Assembly: GCF_000814325.1 (NCBI RefSeq)
Contig: NZ_JPHF01000002.1
Coordinates: forward strand, 496,001-560,000
Length of the DNA: 64,000 bases
Direction of reading: 5' to 3'
Source of the DNA: Flavihumibacter sp. ZG627
GTDB taxonomy: Bacteria; Bacteroidota; Bacteroidia; Chitinophagales; Chitinophagaceae
Of this stretch, positions 1 through 8,983 are shown piece after piece; position 1 is the first letter of the stretch, and each line of letters begins with the position of its first letter. Both the position numbers and the translations under genes were made by a program. A model generated the notes under the pieces. The model was not told where the DNA came from and made no database searches. It saw only the letters and a list, made by a program, of their open reading frames with translations.

Positions 1-1462
1 TCCACCGGCTGCTGAAGATCTGCATGCTTTCATTCACAGCAGGAAAGCTGCTACCCTTGAAAACACGCGTTATGCGGTGCTTGCCCTGGGTGATAGGAGC
101 TATGCAAGTTATTGCCAGACCGGCCGCGATTTCGACCAGCGTTTTGAAGCGCTGAAAGGTATACGTCTTTTGGATAGAGTAGAGGCTGATGTAGATTATG
201 AGGAAACAGCGGAAATTTGGGTGGAAGCTATACTGAATAAATTGCAGGAATCTTTTGCCGGTATGGGGCCGGGTGCAGTGCTCACACAGTCCATCCATTC
301 TAATGGCAACGGACATGCTAAAACGATACAACCAGTTAGCTATAACCGAAAAAATCCATTTAAGGCCACAGTTCTTGAAAAGATACAACTCAATGGCCGT
401 GGATCAGCGAAGGAAACTTATCATATTGAATTGTCACTCGAAGGCAGCGGCTTAGAGTACCTGCCAGGTGACACAGTTGGTATTTGGGTTGAAAATGAAC
501 AAACACTTGTTGATGAGATCTTGTCCCTGAAAAAATGGGATACCTCACAGCAAATCACCTCAAAGGATATCAGTAGTGAACTGTCAACCTTCCTGCAAAA
601 GAAAGCTGAACTCACAACTATAAGTGGGAGTTTTCTCAATGCCTATCTTCCTTTTATTGGCGATCCGGCATTGGCTCATTCCCTGAAAGCAATCCTTACC
701 GATAAGCAGGCTTTGTTGAACTTTGTATATGGCAGAGATATATTTGATATACTGAAAGCTTACCCGGCAAACATAAGTGCTCAGCAATTGTCTGAGATCC
801 TGCTTCCGCTCCAGCCACGCCTGTATTCCATCGCCAGTTCCTATGCAGCTCATCCCGAAGAAGTTCATATCACTGTAAGCCGTGTGGAATATCATAACCA
901 TGCAAGACGTCACCGTGGAGTCGCTTCTAATTTTATTGCTGACGTGCTTGAACCAGGTAAAGAAATTGGCGTTTTCATTGAAACCAATGAATCATTCCGT
1001 CTTCCCGAAAATTCTTCAACGCCGGTGATAATGATTGGACCAGGAACTGGTATTGCACCTTTCCGTGCATTTGTTGAAGAGCGGGCCGATACAGGCGCAG
1101 AAGGAAAGAACTGGCTGATTTTTGGTGATCAGCATTTTACCACCGATTTTCTCTACCAGACTGAATGGCAGCGCTTCCTGAAGCAGGGAGTACTTACCCG
1201 GATGAATACTGCCTTTTCGCGCGATACCTCCAGAAAGATATATGTTCAAAACCGCCTTCTCGAAAATGCTGATGAATTATATGCATGGCTTCAGGAAGGA
1301 GCACATTTCTATGTTTGTGGTGATGCAAAACGTATGGCTAAAGACGTAAAGCAGACTCTTATAAATATTGTTCAGAACAAAGGCAGTCTTACTGAAGAAG
1401 ATGCAGTTGATTATGTAAAACAACTCATCCGCCAGGGCAGGTACCAGGAAGATGTTTATTAA
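1..1462 (+). CDS. cysJ: Sulfite reductase [NADPH] flavoprotein alpha-component, 5' truncated by window edge
   Basis: Electron-input subunit of assimilatory sulfite reductase: moves electrons from NADPH through FAD and FMN to the CysI hemoprotein. The frame is open from base 2, so the first visible codon lies inside the N-terminal flavodoxin domain and the true start is upstream of the window. Of 486 visible residues, the first ~70 are the end of the flavodoxin domain (ALGDRSY motif). A FAD-binding domain follows, with RLYS at about 273-276 and a later GVASNF. The NADPH domain has GPGTGIAP at about 346-353 and ends in the family-typical GRYQEDVY. cysI starts 27 bp downstream on the same strand, so the two subunits are very probably co-transcribed. 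Identity is secure; only the N-terminus is missing. Confidence 0.95.
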   Translation, partial: PPAAEDLHAFIHSRKAATLENTRYAVLALGDRSYASYCQTGRDFDQRFEALKGIRLLDRVEADVDYEETAEIWVEAILNKLQESFAGMGPGAVLTQSIHSNGNGHAKTIQPVSYNRKNPFKATVLEKIQLNGRGSAKETYHIELSLEGSGLEYLPGDTVGIWVENEQTLVDEILSLKKWDTSQQITSKDISSELSTFLQKKAELTTISGSFLNAYLPFIGDPALAHSLKAILTDKQALLNFVYGRDIFDILKAYPANISAQQLSEILLPLQPRLYSIASSYAAHPEEVHITVSRVEYHNHARRHRGVASNFIADVLEPGKEIGVFIETNESFRLPENSSTPVIMIGPGTGIAPFRAFVEERADTGAEGKNWLIFGDQHFTTDFLYQTEWQRFLKQGVLTRMNTAFSRDTSRKIYVQNRLLENADELYAWLQEGAHFYVCGDAKRMAKDVKQTLINIVQNKGSLTEEDAVDYVKQLIRQGRYQEDVY

Positions 1463-1489
1463 ACAAAAACTTCAAATCACAAGGATTTT

Positions 1490-3208
1490 ATGTCGCTTAA
1501 CGAAGACCGTTCCAAACTCAGTGAGGTAGAACATATAAAAGAAAAAAGCAAATACCTGGAAGGAACTATTCCCGATAGTCTCCGCGATGAAGTAACCGGG
1601 AACCTTTTTTCGCAGGACCAGCAGCTTATCAAATTTCACGGAAGTTATGTTCAGAGTGACCGCGAACTTGATAAAGAAAGAAAAGCACAAAAACTTGAAC
1701 CGCTTTATTCATTCATGATCCGTGTGCGGGTTCCGGGTGGAGTGGCAAGTCCGGCCCAATGGATTGCCCTTGATGATATAGCCACAAAATATGGAATGCC
1801 ATCCCTTAAACTGACCACGCGACAGGCTTTTGAATTGCATAATATCCTGAAACATGATCTGAAGCAGACCATCCGGGAGATCAATGATTCATTATTGAGT
1901 ACCATTGCCGCCTGCGGTGATGTTAACCGTAATGTGATGAACACCGTGAACCCCTATACATCTGCCATTCACGATGATGTACAGGCAGTTGCGCAGGCAG
2001 TAAGCGATCACCTTAACCCCCGCACCACGTCTTATTTTAAAATATGGTTGAATGATGAACTGGTGGCCGGACAACCAGATGATGAGGAAATTGATGAACC
2101 TATTTATGGAAAAACTTACCTCCCCCGTAAGTTCAAGATCACTTTCGCCATCCCTCCCTATAATGATACTGATGTTTTTGCGCATGATGTAGGTGTTATT
2201 GCCATTGAAGAAAACGGTAAACTTGTCGGATTTAATTTCTCAGTGGGAGGTGGAATGGGAATGACCTTTGGCGATGATAATACCTACCCCCGGCTGGGTA
2301 ACATCATCGGATATGCGCCTGTAGAAAAGGCAGTTGATGTTTGTGAAAAAATATTAACGATCCAGAGAGATTATGGTAACCGTGAGAACCGTAAACTGTC
2401 AAGGTTTAAATATACAATTGACAGGGTTGGGTTGGATTTCGTTAAAGACGAGCTTAATCGCAGACTTTGCTATGAACTTGAACCAGCAAGACCATTTGTT
2501 TTTACAACTAACGGCGATAGCTATGGTTGGGTTAAGGGCAAAAATGGGAAATGGTTCAACACCCTCTACATTGAAGGTGGCAGGGTGAAGGATTCAGATA
2601 AATTCCAGCTCAGGAAGGGTTTGAGGGCTATAGCTGAAATGCTTGATGGGGCTGATTTCCGGCTTACAGGTAACCAGAATGTGGTAATTGGAAATGTTTC
2701 TGATGAACAGAAACCCGCTGTTGAAAACCTTCTTGAATTATACGGTATTGAAGCACATCAACAGGTAAGTATGCTGCACCAGCATTCCATTGCATGTGTT
2801 GCCTTAAATCTTTGTCCGCTGGCAAATAGTGAAGCTGAAAGATACCTTCCGTCTCTGATTGATAAGATTTATGTACTGATGAATAATCATGGTATCGGCA
2901 GCCAGCCCATCACCATAAGGATGACCGGTTGTCCTAACGGATGTGGCCGGCCTTACCTGGGTGAAATCGGGTTTGTGGGCAGGGCCCCGGGCAAATACAA
3001 TCTTTATCTTGGTGCCGCATTCAATGGCGACAGGATGAATGTACTCTACCGGGAAGCATTGACCGAAGAAGAGATTCTCAGTACGCTTGACCCGCTGATC
3101 GGGTCCTATGCTTCAGAAAAAACAGCGGGGGAATTTTTCGGGGATTATATAGTCAGAAAAGGTGTTATCAAACACCAGTTTAGTAAAGCAGATTTCCATC
3201 ATATATAA
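1490..3208 (+). CDS. cysI: Sulfite reductase [NADPH] hemoprotein beta-component
   Basis: Catalyses six-electron reduction of sulfite to sulfide on a siroheme coupled to a 4Fe-4S cluster; partner of CysJ. 572 residues, the normal size for CysI. The four cluster ligands are visible as C436-x5-C442 and C481-x3-C485 (TGCPNGCGRPY). The N-terminal half has the ferredoxin-like repeat with LTTRQAFELHNI and the basic siroheme-contact region. It lies between cysJ and cobA; cobA begins one base after the stop codon, which fits co-expression of the enzyme with siroheme synthesis. No Shine-Dalgarno-like sequence is seen before the ATG; the leader is A/T rich, as in neighbouring genes. Confidence 0.97.
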   Translation: MSLNEDRSKLSEVEHIKEKSKYLEGTIPDSLRDEVTGNLFSQDQQLIKFHGSYVQSDRELDKERKAQKLEPLYSFMIRVRVPGGVASPAQWIALDDIATKYGMPSLKLTTRQAFELHNILKHDLKQTIREINDSLLSTIAACGDVNRNVMNTVNPYTSAIHDDVQAVAQAVSDHLNPRTTSYFKIWLNDELVAGQPDDEEIDEPIYGKTYLPRKFKITFAIPPYNDTDVFAHDVGVIAIEENGKLVGFNFSVGGGMGMTFGDDNTYPRLGNIIGYAPVEKAVDVCEKILTIQRDYGNRENRKLSRFKYTIDRVGLDFVKDELNRRLCYELEPARPFVFTTNGDSYGWVKGKNGKWFNTLYIEGGRVKDSDKFQLRKGLRAIAEMLDGADFRLTGNQNVVIGNVSDEQKPAVENLLELYGIEAHQQVSMLHQHSIACVALNLCPLANSEAERYLPSLIDKIYVLMNNHGIGSQPITIRMTGCPNGCGRPYLGEIGFVGRAPGKYNLYLGAAFNGDRMNVLYREALTEEEILSTLDPLIGSYASEKTAGEFFGDYIVRKGVIKHQFSKADFHHI

Positions 3209-3209
3209 T

Positions 3210-4007
3210 ATGAAAGCTATAACCAACCATCCAGGGAAAGTATTCATCACTGGCGCCGGTCCGGGTGATCCCCAGTTGATGACGCTTCGTGCCAAAGCGG
3301 TTCTTGAACTTGCTGATATCATTTTATATGACAACCTGATCAATATGGAAATATTATCATGGGCATCGGAAGGTTGCGAAAAGATATTTGTTGGAAAATT
3401 GCCCTACTGTTCTGCAATCCGCCAGGAAACCATTAACGAATGGTTGGTAGAACATGCATTGAAAGGTAAGCAGGTTGTTAGGCTCAAAGGTGGAGACCCG
3501 CTTATATTTGGAAGGGGTGCTGAGGAAGCCTCTTTTCTTAAAGCTAATGGTATTGAGTTCGAAATTGTTCCTGGCGTTACCAGTAGCCTCGCTGCCGGCG
3601 CCTATGCAGGGATCCCTTTAACCCATCGTGATGCATCCCAGAGCGTAATGTTCGTAACCGGGCATACAAAAAAGGGTAAAAAGTCAGGATTGAATTTTGA
3701 CTGGCCTTTACTGGCGGCTTTTGATGGGACGATAGTGTTTTATATGGGTGTTAAAAACATTGGAAATATTGCAACTGCACTTATTGAGGAAGGGAAGTGC
3801 CCGTTAACCCCGGTTGCAGTAATAGAAAACGGAACTTTATTGAACCAACGGGTAATTTCCGGAAATTTGTCAGGCATCGAAGCATTGGTTGCAGAAGCTG
3901 CAGTTGGTACACCTTCACTTATAATAGTGGGTGAAGTGGTAAAATACCACCAGGAACTTAACTGGTTTGCAGCACAACAGCAATTATTTAAACAACAAAT
4001 CGCCTGA
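3210..4007 (+). CDS. cobA: Uroporphyrinogen-III C-methyltransferase (SUMT)
   Basis: SAM-dependent double methylation of uroporphyrinogen III to precorrin-2, the entry step to siroheme. 265 residues from ATG 3210; the frame stays open upstream to 3162, but that would overlap cysI by 47 bp, whereas ATG 3210 follows the cysI stop directly. Family motifs: GAGPGDPQLMTLRA near the N-terminus, RLKGGDPLIFGRGAEE around residue 90, and PGVTSSLAAGAYAGIPLTHR. This is the SUMT domain only; the dehydrogenase/ferrochelatase half of a CysG-type protein is encoded separately at 7479-8966, fused to a transporter. The role in supplying siroheme to CysI is inferred from position and is strong. Confidence 0.95.
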   Translation: MKAITNHPGKVFITGAGPGDPQLMTLRAKAVLELADIILYDNLINMEILSWASEGCEKIFVGKLPYCSAIRQETINEWLVEHALKGKQVVRLKGGDPLIFGRGAEEASFLKANGIEFEIVPGVTSSLAAGAYAGIPLTHRDASQSVMFVTGHTKKGKKSGLNFDWPLLAAFDGTIVFYMGVKNIGNIATALIEEGKCPLTPVAVIENGTLLNQRVISGNLSGIEALVAEAAVGTPSLIIVGEVVKYHQELNWFAAQQQLFKQQIA

Positions 4008-4020
4008 TTAAAAAAATTTT

Positions 4021-4836
4021 ATGAGCCTAACGCATGGGTATATCCTAAGTTCATCAGTTCCAAGAAAAAAACAGGTCATCGATTTTGCCCAGGAATTGAT
4101 CGATTTCCTTTTCCCAGTGGTGGAAAATGAAAAAACATATGAACTTCGTCATAATAAAAAACAGGCGGCCCTAAGTAACCAGCTTCTGGAAATACTGTTT
4201 GCTTTCAGTGAGTCTTATGAACTGGAAGGGGAGGAAGCAATCAGCAACCAGTTTTTTGATTCTCTTCCCAAGATAAAGGAAGATCTGCTGGAAGATGCGA
4301 ACGCTCTACTTCAATTTGATCCGGCGGCAAACTCCATTGAAGAAGTGGTACTTACCTATCCTGGATTTATGGCAGTTACAGCCTACCGGATCGCCCATGT
4401 TCTTTGCAGGTTACAGGTTCCACTAATGCCAAGAATGATATCGGAATGGGCGCATTCAATTACCGGTATCGATATCCATCCCGGCGCAAGCATTGGCGTT
4501 CCTTTTATGATAGATCATGGAACAGGCGTTGTGATAGGTGAAACCTCAATCATTGGAAAGAATGTAAAAATCTATCAGGGCGTAACAATCGGTGCGCTTG
4601 CAGTGAAAAAGGAGGAGGCTGAAGTAAAAAGACATCCTACCATTGAAGACAATGTTATTGTTTATGCAAACAGTACGATACTCGGCGGAAAAACAATTAT
4701 CGGGCGCGAAAGTATAATAGGAGGAAACTGTTTCGTCACAGAATCGGTACCTGCACAAAGTATGGTTTATCACCAGCCTATCATTACCGTCAAGAATAAA
4801 AAAGATTTTACAGAACCCCTGAACTGGGTGATATAA
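4021..4836 (+). CDS. cysE: Serine O-acetyltransferase
   Basis: Makes O-acetylserine from serine and acetyl-CoA, the carbon skeleton for cysteine. 271 residues: a helical N-terminal domain of about 135 residues, then a left-handed beta-helix of hexapeptide repeats, with the family signature DIHPGASIG followed by HGTGVVIGETSIIG and the active-site-loop region VKIYQGVTIGA. The C-terminal tail ends DFTEPLNWVI; whether it acts as the CysK-binding tail cannot be judged from sequence alone. It lies 13 bp after cobA and 28 bp before the cysteine synthase gene whose substrate it makes. The N-terminal domain resembles the longer (EpsC/SAT) group rather than the short form. Confidence 0.93.
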   Translation: MSLTHGYILSSSVPRKKQVIDFAQELIDFLFPVVENEKTYELRHNKKQAALSNQLLEILFAFSESYELEGEEAISNQFFDSLPKIKEDLLEDANALLQFDPAANSIEEVVLTYPGFMAVTAYRIAHVLCRLQVPLMPRMISEWAHSITGIDIHPGASIGVPFMIDHGTGVVIGETSIIGKNVKIYQGVTIGALAVKKEEAEVKRHPTIEDNVIVYANSTILGGKTIIGRESIIGGNCFVTESVPAQSMVYHQPIITVKNKKDFTEPLNWVI

Positions 4837-4864
4837 ACATAAACACTCAAAATTCTATTAAGTT

Positions 4865-5776
4865 ATGCTGGCAAAAAACATTCTCGAAACGATAGGAAAT
4901 ACTCCACATGTTAGGATTAACAGGCTGTTTGGCGACAAACATAATGTTTATATTAAGCTCGAAAGAAGTAACCCGGGTGCAAGTATAAAAGACCGGATCG
5001 CACTTGCTATGGTAGAAGATGCAGAGAAGAAAGGTATCCTGCATAAGGACAGCGTGATCATTGAACCAACATCAGGCAATACAGGAATAGGATTGGCTAT
5101 GGTGGCGGCGGTGAAAGGTTATAAGCTCATTCTTGTAATGCCGGAAAGTATGAGCATTGAAAGAAGGCGACTCATGAGTCTTTATGGTGCAAGTTTTGAA
5201 CTCACTCCCCGCGAAAAAGGAATGAAAGGTGCCATTGAAAGAGCAAAAGAACTGGTGGCACAAACTACCCATGCCTGGATGCCACAGCAATTTGATAACC
5301 CGGCTAATACAGAAGTACATCGCCAGACTACCGCACAGGAAATTATTCGGGACTTCCCAAACGGTATTGATTATCTCATTACAGGTGTGGGTACCGGCGG
5401 GCATATCACCGGTTGTGCAGAAATACTGAAGAAAAAATTTCCAAATCTTAAGGTGTTTGCCGTTGAACCTGAACTCTCACCTGTATTAAGCGGTGGATCA
5501 CCTTCTCCACATCCATTACAAGGGATAGGAGCGGGATTTGTTCCTTCAATTCTTAATGTTGAAATTCTTGATGGCATAATCGGCGTGGGTAAAGACGAGG
5601 CATTCCAATTTACACAGCGTGCTTCAAAGGAAGAAGGTCTTTTCATGGGAATATCAAGTGGTGCATCTCTGGCAGCAGTTGCAAAGAAACTCGCAGAAAT
5701 TCCTGAAGGTAGTACCGTTCTTACTTTTAATTATGATACGGGTGAACGCTATTTGTCGATCGATGGCCTGTATTAA
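4865..5776 (+). CDS. cysM: O-acetylserine sulfhydrylase (cysteine synthase)
   Basis: PLP enzyme joining sulfide to O-acetylserine to give cysteine. 303 residues. The PLP lysine is K42 in [11 protein letters not shown]; the substrate loop is [11 protein letters not shown] at about 69-79; the phosphate-binding glycine loop is [11 protein letters not shown]; the SSGAS motif lies near the C-terminus. It ends the carbon branch of the cluster, directly after cysE. CysK and CysM cannot be separated with confidence by eye. Length (~300) and an arginine-rich stretch after the substrate loop ([11 protein letters not shown]) lean to the CysM-like group, so the symbol is a best guess within a secure family. 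Confidence 0.9.
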   Translation: MLAKNILETIGNTPHVRINRLFGDKHNVYIKLERSNPGASIKDRIALAMVEDAEKKGILHKDSVIIEPTSGNTGIGLAMVAAVKGYKLILVMPESMSIERRRLMSLYGASFELTPREKGMKGAIERAKELVAQTTHAWMPQQFDNPANTEVHRQTTAQEIIRDFPNGIDYLITGVGTGGHITGCAEILKKKFPNLKVFAVEPELSPVLSGGSPSPHPLQGIGAGFVPSILNVEILDGIIGVGKDEAFQFTQRASKEEGLFMGISSGASLAAVAKKLAEIPEGSTVLTFNYDTGERYLSIDGLY

Positions 5777-5811
5777 TTAAAATAACATCTCAATAGTATT
5801 TTTTATTTCCA

Positions 5812-6531
5812 ATGGATCTTATACAATTAAATAAAGAACTCTCATCTCTTTCTGCTGAAGACAGGCTTGCATACATTTGCCAGCTGTTTTCTGATAGATT
5901 GGTTTTTTCCACTTCACTCGGCCAGGAAGACCAGGTCATTACATTCCTGATTGCAAAACAAAAGCTTCCTATCGAAATTTTTACACTTGATACGGGCCGA
6001 CTCTACCAGGAGTCCTATGACCTTCTTGACAGAACCATTGCGCGTTATAAGATACCTGTCAGGGTATACTTTCCTGATGCAGCAAAAGTGGAGGCCATGG
6101 TATATGAAAAAGGTGTAAATAGTTTTTATGAATCAGTTGAAAACAGAAAGGAATGTTGTTTCATAAGAAAAGTAGAACCTCTTAATCGTGCATTGCAGGG
6201 AGCCAAAGTTTGGATAACTGGACTCAGGGCCGAACAAAGTGAGAACAGGCATAACCTGGAGTTTGCGGAATTTGATGAAACCAGGCAACTGTTGAAGCTG
6301 AATCCATTGCTCGACTGGTCATATGAGAAAATGCTGCAATTCATTTCAGAGAATAACATACCCTACAATCCATTGCACGATAAGGGCTTTCCGAGTATAG
6401 GCTGTGCACCATGCACACGGGCAATTGAACCCGGTGAAGATATAAGGGCAGGGAGGTGGTGGTGGGAAGCATCGCAAAAAGAATGCGGACTACACCAGGA
6501 GAAGATCCCGGCCAATCAACAGGTTAATTAA
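5812..6531 (+). CDS. cysH: Adenylyl-sulfate (APS) reductase, Fe-S type
   Basis: Reduces activated sulfate to sulfite with thioredoxin as electron donor. 239 residues with a PP-loop-like fold (STSLGQEDQV near residue 33; LDTGRLYQE near 59). Two cysteine pairs, C115-C116 (ECCFIRK) and C198-x2-C201 (GCAPCTRA), are the 4Fe-4S ligands that mark enzymes able to use APS directly; PAPS-only reductases lack them. The catalytic cysteine is C225 in KECGLH. This agrees with the absence of an APS kinase gene (cysC) or domain in the cluster. It sits 35 bp after cysM and 26 bp before cysD. Substrate specificity is inferred from motifs and context. Confidence 0.94.
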   Translation: MDLIQLNKELSSLSAEDRLAYICQLFSDRLVFSTSLGQEDQVITFLIAKQKLPIEIFTLDTGRLYQESYDLLDRTIARYKIPVRVYFPDAAKVEAMVYEKGVNSFYESVENRKECCFIRKVEPLNRALQGAKVWITGLRAEQSENRHNLEFAEFDETRQLLKLNPLLDWSYEKMLQFISENNIPYNPLHDKGFPSIGCAPCTRAIEPGEDIRAGRWWWEASQKECGLHQEKIPANQQVN

Positions 6532-6557
6532 ATTTTTGCAACAGTAAGAACATCAAC

Positions 6558-7469
6558 ATGTCGAAATTATCACCCATACCCGCTTTTCCCAGGATGCTGG
6601 AAGATGAAAGCATCTATATTTTGCGGGAAGTGGCGGCGCAATTTGAAAATCCAGCCCTTCTTTTCAGCGGAGGAAAGGACTCTATTACACTTGTACGCCT
6701 GGCGCAGAAAGCATTCTGGCCAGGCAAAATTCCTTTTCCACTATTGCATGTGGATACAGGACATAACTTCCCGGAAACAATTGAATTCCGCGACCGTCTT
6801 GTAAAAGAAACTGGTGCTGATCTTGTCGTGCGATATGTGCAGGATAGCATCGATGCCGGAAAGGTTAAGGAAGAAACAGGTAAATACGCCAGCAGAAACG
6901 TACTACAAACTGTAACCCTACTGGATGCAATTGAAGAATTTAAATTCGATGCCTGCATTGGTGGTGCCCGTCGTGATGAAGAAAAAGCAAGAGCTAAAGA
7001 GCGCATCTTTTCTGTACGTGATGATTTTGGCCAATGGGATCCTAAGAAGCAAAGACCGGAATTATTCGATATGCTGAACGGTCGTATCAATATAGGGGAG
7101 AACATAAGGGTATTCCCCATTAGTAACTGGACTGAATTAGACGTGTGGACTTATATCAAGGAAGAAGAGTTGGAAATCCCTTCTATATATTTTACGCACC
7201 AGCGCCGGGTAATTGAAAGAGATGGAATGATCTGGCCGCATAGTGAATTCCTGAATACCTCGGCAGAAGAAGTTCCCTTTGAAGAAACAGTCCGTTTCCG
7301 TACCGTTGGTGATATGACCTGTACCGCAGCTGTTGCTTCGAGCGCTAATAATATAGACGATATCATCCGCGAAATTCTATCTGCCAAGATATCTGAAAGA
7401 GGTGCACGTATGGATGACAAAAGGAGCGAAGCTGCTATGGAACAACGCAAGAAAGAAGGTTATTTTTAA
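6558..7469 (+). CDS. cysD: Sulfate adenylyltransferase subunit 2
   Basis: Small, catalytic subunit of ATP sulfurylase: adenylates sulfate to APS, driven by the GTPase CysN. 303 residues. The ATP-pyrophosphatase P-loop LFSGGKDSIT is at about residue 35; HVDTGHNFPET and the GGARRDEEKARAKER motif follow, then the conserved PISNWTELDVW. The C-terminus ends in RKKEGYF, as is usual for CysD. Its partner cysN lies 1.5 kb downstream with the siroheme/TSUP fusion gene inserted between them, a departure from the adjacent cysDN arrangement of enterobacteria. Confidence 0.97.
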   Translation: MSKLSPIPAFPRMLEDESIYILREVAAQFENPALLFSGGKDSITLVRLAQKAFWPGKIPFPLLHVDTGHNFPETIEFRDRLVKETGADLVVRYVQDSIDAGKVKEETGKYASRNVLQTVTLLDAIEEFKFDACIGGARRDEEKARAKERIFSVRDDFGQWDPKKQRPELFDMLNGRINIGENIRVFPISNWTELDVWTYIKEEELEIPSIYFTHQRRVIERDGMIWPHSEFLNTSAEEVPFEETVRFRTVGDMTCTAAVASSANNIDDIIREILSAKISERGARMDDKRSEAAMEQRKKEGYF

Positions 7470-7478
7470 TTGTTACTA

Positions 7479-8966
7479 ATGCCTAATACCAGCACTAATA
7501 ACCTTTACCCGGTTTTCCTTAAACTCGATCAGCTTCGTGTGTTGGTTGTAGGTGGCGGATATGTAGGAGAAGAAAAACTAAACTCCCTCCTGAGAACATC
7601 TCCTGATGCTACTATCACCCTTGTTGCTATTGAAATAAGTGAGGCAATCAGAACTATGGCAGAAACGCATGCCGGACTTCAACTGGTGCAGAAAGCTTTT
7701 GAAAGCAGTGACCTTATTGAAAAAGATATTGTGATTGCAGCTACTAATGATAAGCAACTGAATGCTTTGGTGAAACAGGCTGCGGCAGAAGCAGGGGTGC
7801 TTGCGAATATTGCCGATACTCCCGACCTATGCGATTTTTACCTGGGCAGTATCGTCAATAAAGGAGACCTGAAAATTGCCATCAGTACCAATGGGAAATC
7901 GCCAACTGTTGCTAAGAGACTTAAGGAATTGTTCAATGATTCTATTCCGCCAGAGATGGACCAGGTACTCAACAACATGCAGGAACTTCGGCTGCGCATG
8001 AACGGTAGCTTCAGCGATAAGGTTAAACAACTCAATGACATCACTAAAGTGCTGGTTGCCGATAAACAGCCGGCAAGGATTAACGAGGAAAGAAAATGGA
8101 AATTAATTGCATCCCGCATGATCTGGCTTTTTGCCGCAATGATTGTGGGCCATATACTTCTTTCTTCTGTTCCGCTTCCCCCCATTCCTGAACTATGGGG
8201 TGTGGCCAAAGAATATGTAAACCAGCAATTCCTGCTTTTTATGCTGGCCGGTTTCCTGGCCCAACTGGTAGATGGACTACTGGGAATGGGTTATGGTGTA
8301 ACCTCTGCAACCTGTTTGATCACAGCAGGGGTCAATCCTGTTTCAGTGAGTGCCGCCATCCACACCTCAGAAATATTTTCAGCAGGGGTAAGTGGATACA
8401 GTCACTATCGTTTTGGTAATGTGAACAAGAAATTATTCAAGCACCTGCTTATTCCGGGCGTACTTGGTGCAATCCTTGGCGCAGCAATGCTGGTGTTCCT
8501 GGGTGAACATGCAGGCCAATGGCTGATGCCGATCATAGCCTTCTATGCCATGTTCCTTGGATTTAAAATATTCAGCAGGGCCTTCCAGCCAACAAACATT
8601 AACGTTAAAGTAAAACGCGTGGGGTGGCTTGCAGGCGCAGGTGGTTTCCTTGATTCTTTCGGCGGCGGCGGATGGGGTCCTATCGTAACAAGTACCCTGA
8701 TCTCAAAAGGTAGAAGTCCCAGATTTACCATTGGAACTGTAAGTCTCACTGAATTTTTTATCACCATGGCAAGTGCTGCAACTTTCTTTTTCACCGCCGG
8801 TATCGGGCACTGGCCCGTGGTGGTAGGATTGTTACTTGGTGGAACTATTGCCGCTCCAATTTCAGCCCGACTTGCGGGTAAACTTCCCGCAAAAACAATG
8901 ATGATAGGGGTGGGGATTATTGTAATGATCTGGAGTATACGCCTGATCATAAAATCATTTATATAA
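7479..8966 (+). CDS. Siroheme synthase N-domain (precorrin-2 dehydrogenase/ferrochelatase) fused to TauE/SafE (TSUP) permease
   Basis: Two-part protein of 495 residues. Residues ~1-200 form a Met8/CysG-B-like domain: Rossmann loop LVVGGGYVGEEK, an aspartate in NIADTPD matching the catalytic Asp of the CysG dehydrogenase/ferrochelatase domain, and STNGKSPT matching its phosphoserine loop. Residues ~210-495 hold about eight hydrophobic segments with TSUP repeats, including DGLLGMGYGV and the second-repeat FLDSFGGGGWGP. Inferred role: oxidise precorrin-2 from CobA and insert iron to make siroheme, with the membrane half moving a sulfur oxyanion (sulfate in or sulfite out). TTG at 7470 is in frame, but ATG 7479 is preferred. 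The gene is placed between cysD and cysN. Transport direction and substrate are not visible from sequence. Confidence 0.88.
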   Translation: MPNTSTNNLYPVFLKLDQLRVLVVGGGYVGEEKLNSLLRTSPDATITLVAIEISEAIRTMAETHAGLQLVQKAFESSDLIEKDIVIAATNDKQLNALVKQAAAEAGVLANIADTPDLCDFYLGSIVNKGDLKIAISTNGKSPTVAKRLKELFNDSIPPEMDQVLNNMQELRLRMNGSFSDKVKQLNDITKVLVADKQPARINEERKWKLIASRMIWLFAAMIVGHILLSSVPLPPIPELWGVAKEYVNQQFLLFMLAGFLAQLVDGLLGMGYGVTSATCLITAGVNPVSVSAAIHTSEIFSAGVSGYSHYRFGNVNKKLFKHLLIPGVLGAILGAAMLVFLGEHAGQWLMPIIAFYAMFLGFKIFSRAFQPTNINVKVKRVGWLAGAGGFLDSFGGGGWGPIVTSTLISKGRSPRFTIGTVSLTEFFITMASAATFFFTAGIGHWPVVVGLLLGGTIAAPISARLAGKLPAKTMMIGVGIIVMIWSIRLIIKSFI

Positions 8967-8983
8967 AAGAATAAAAACTTAAT

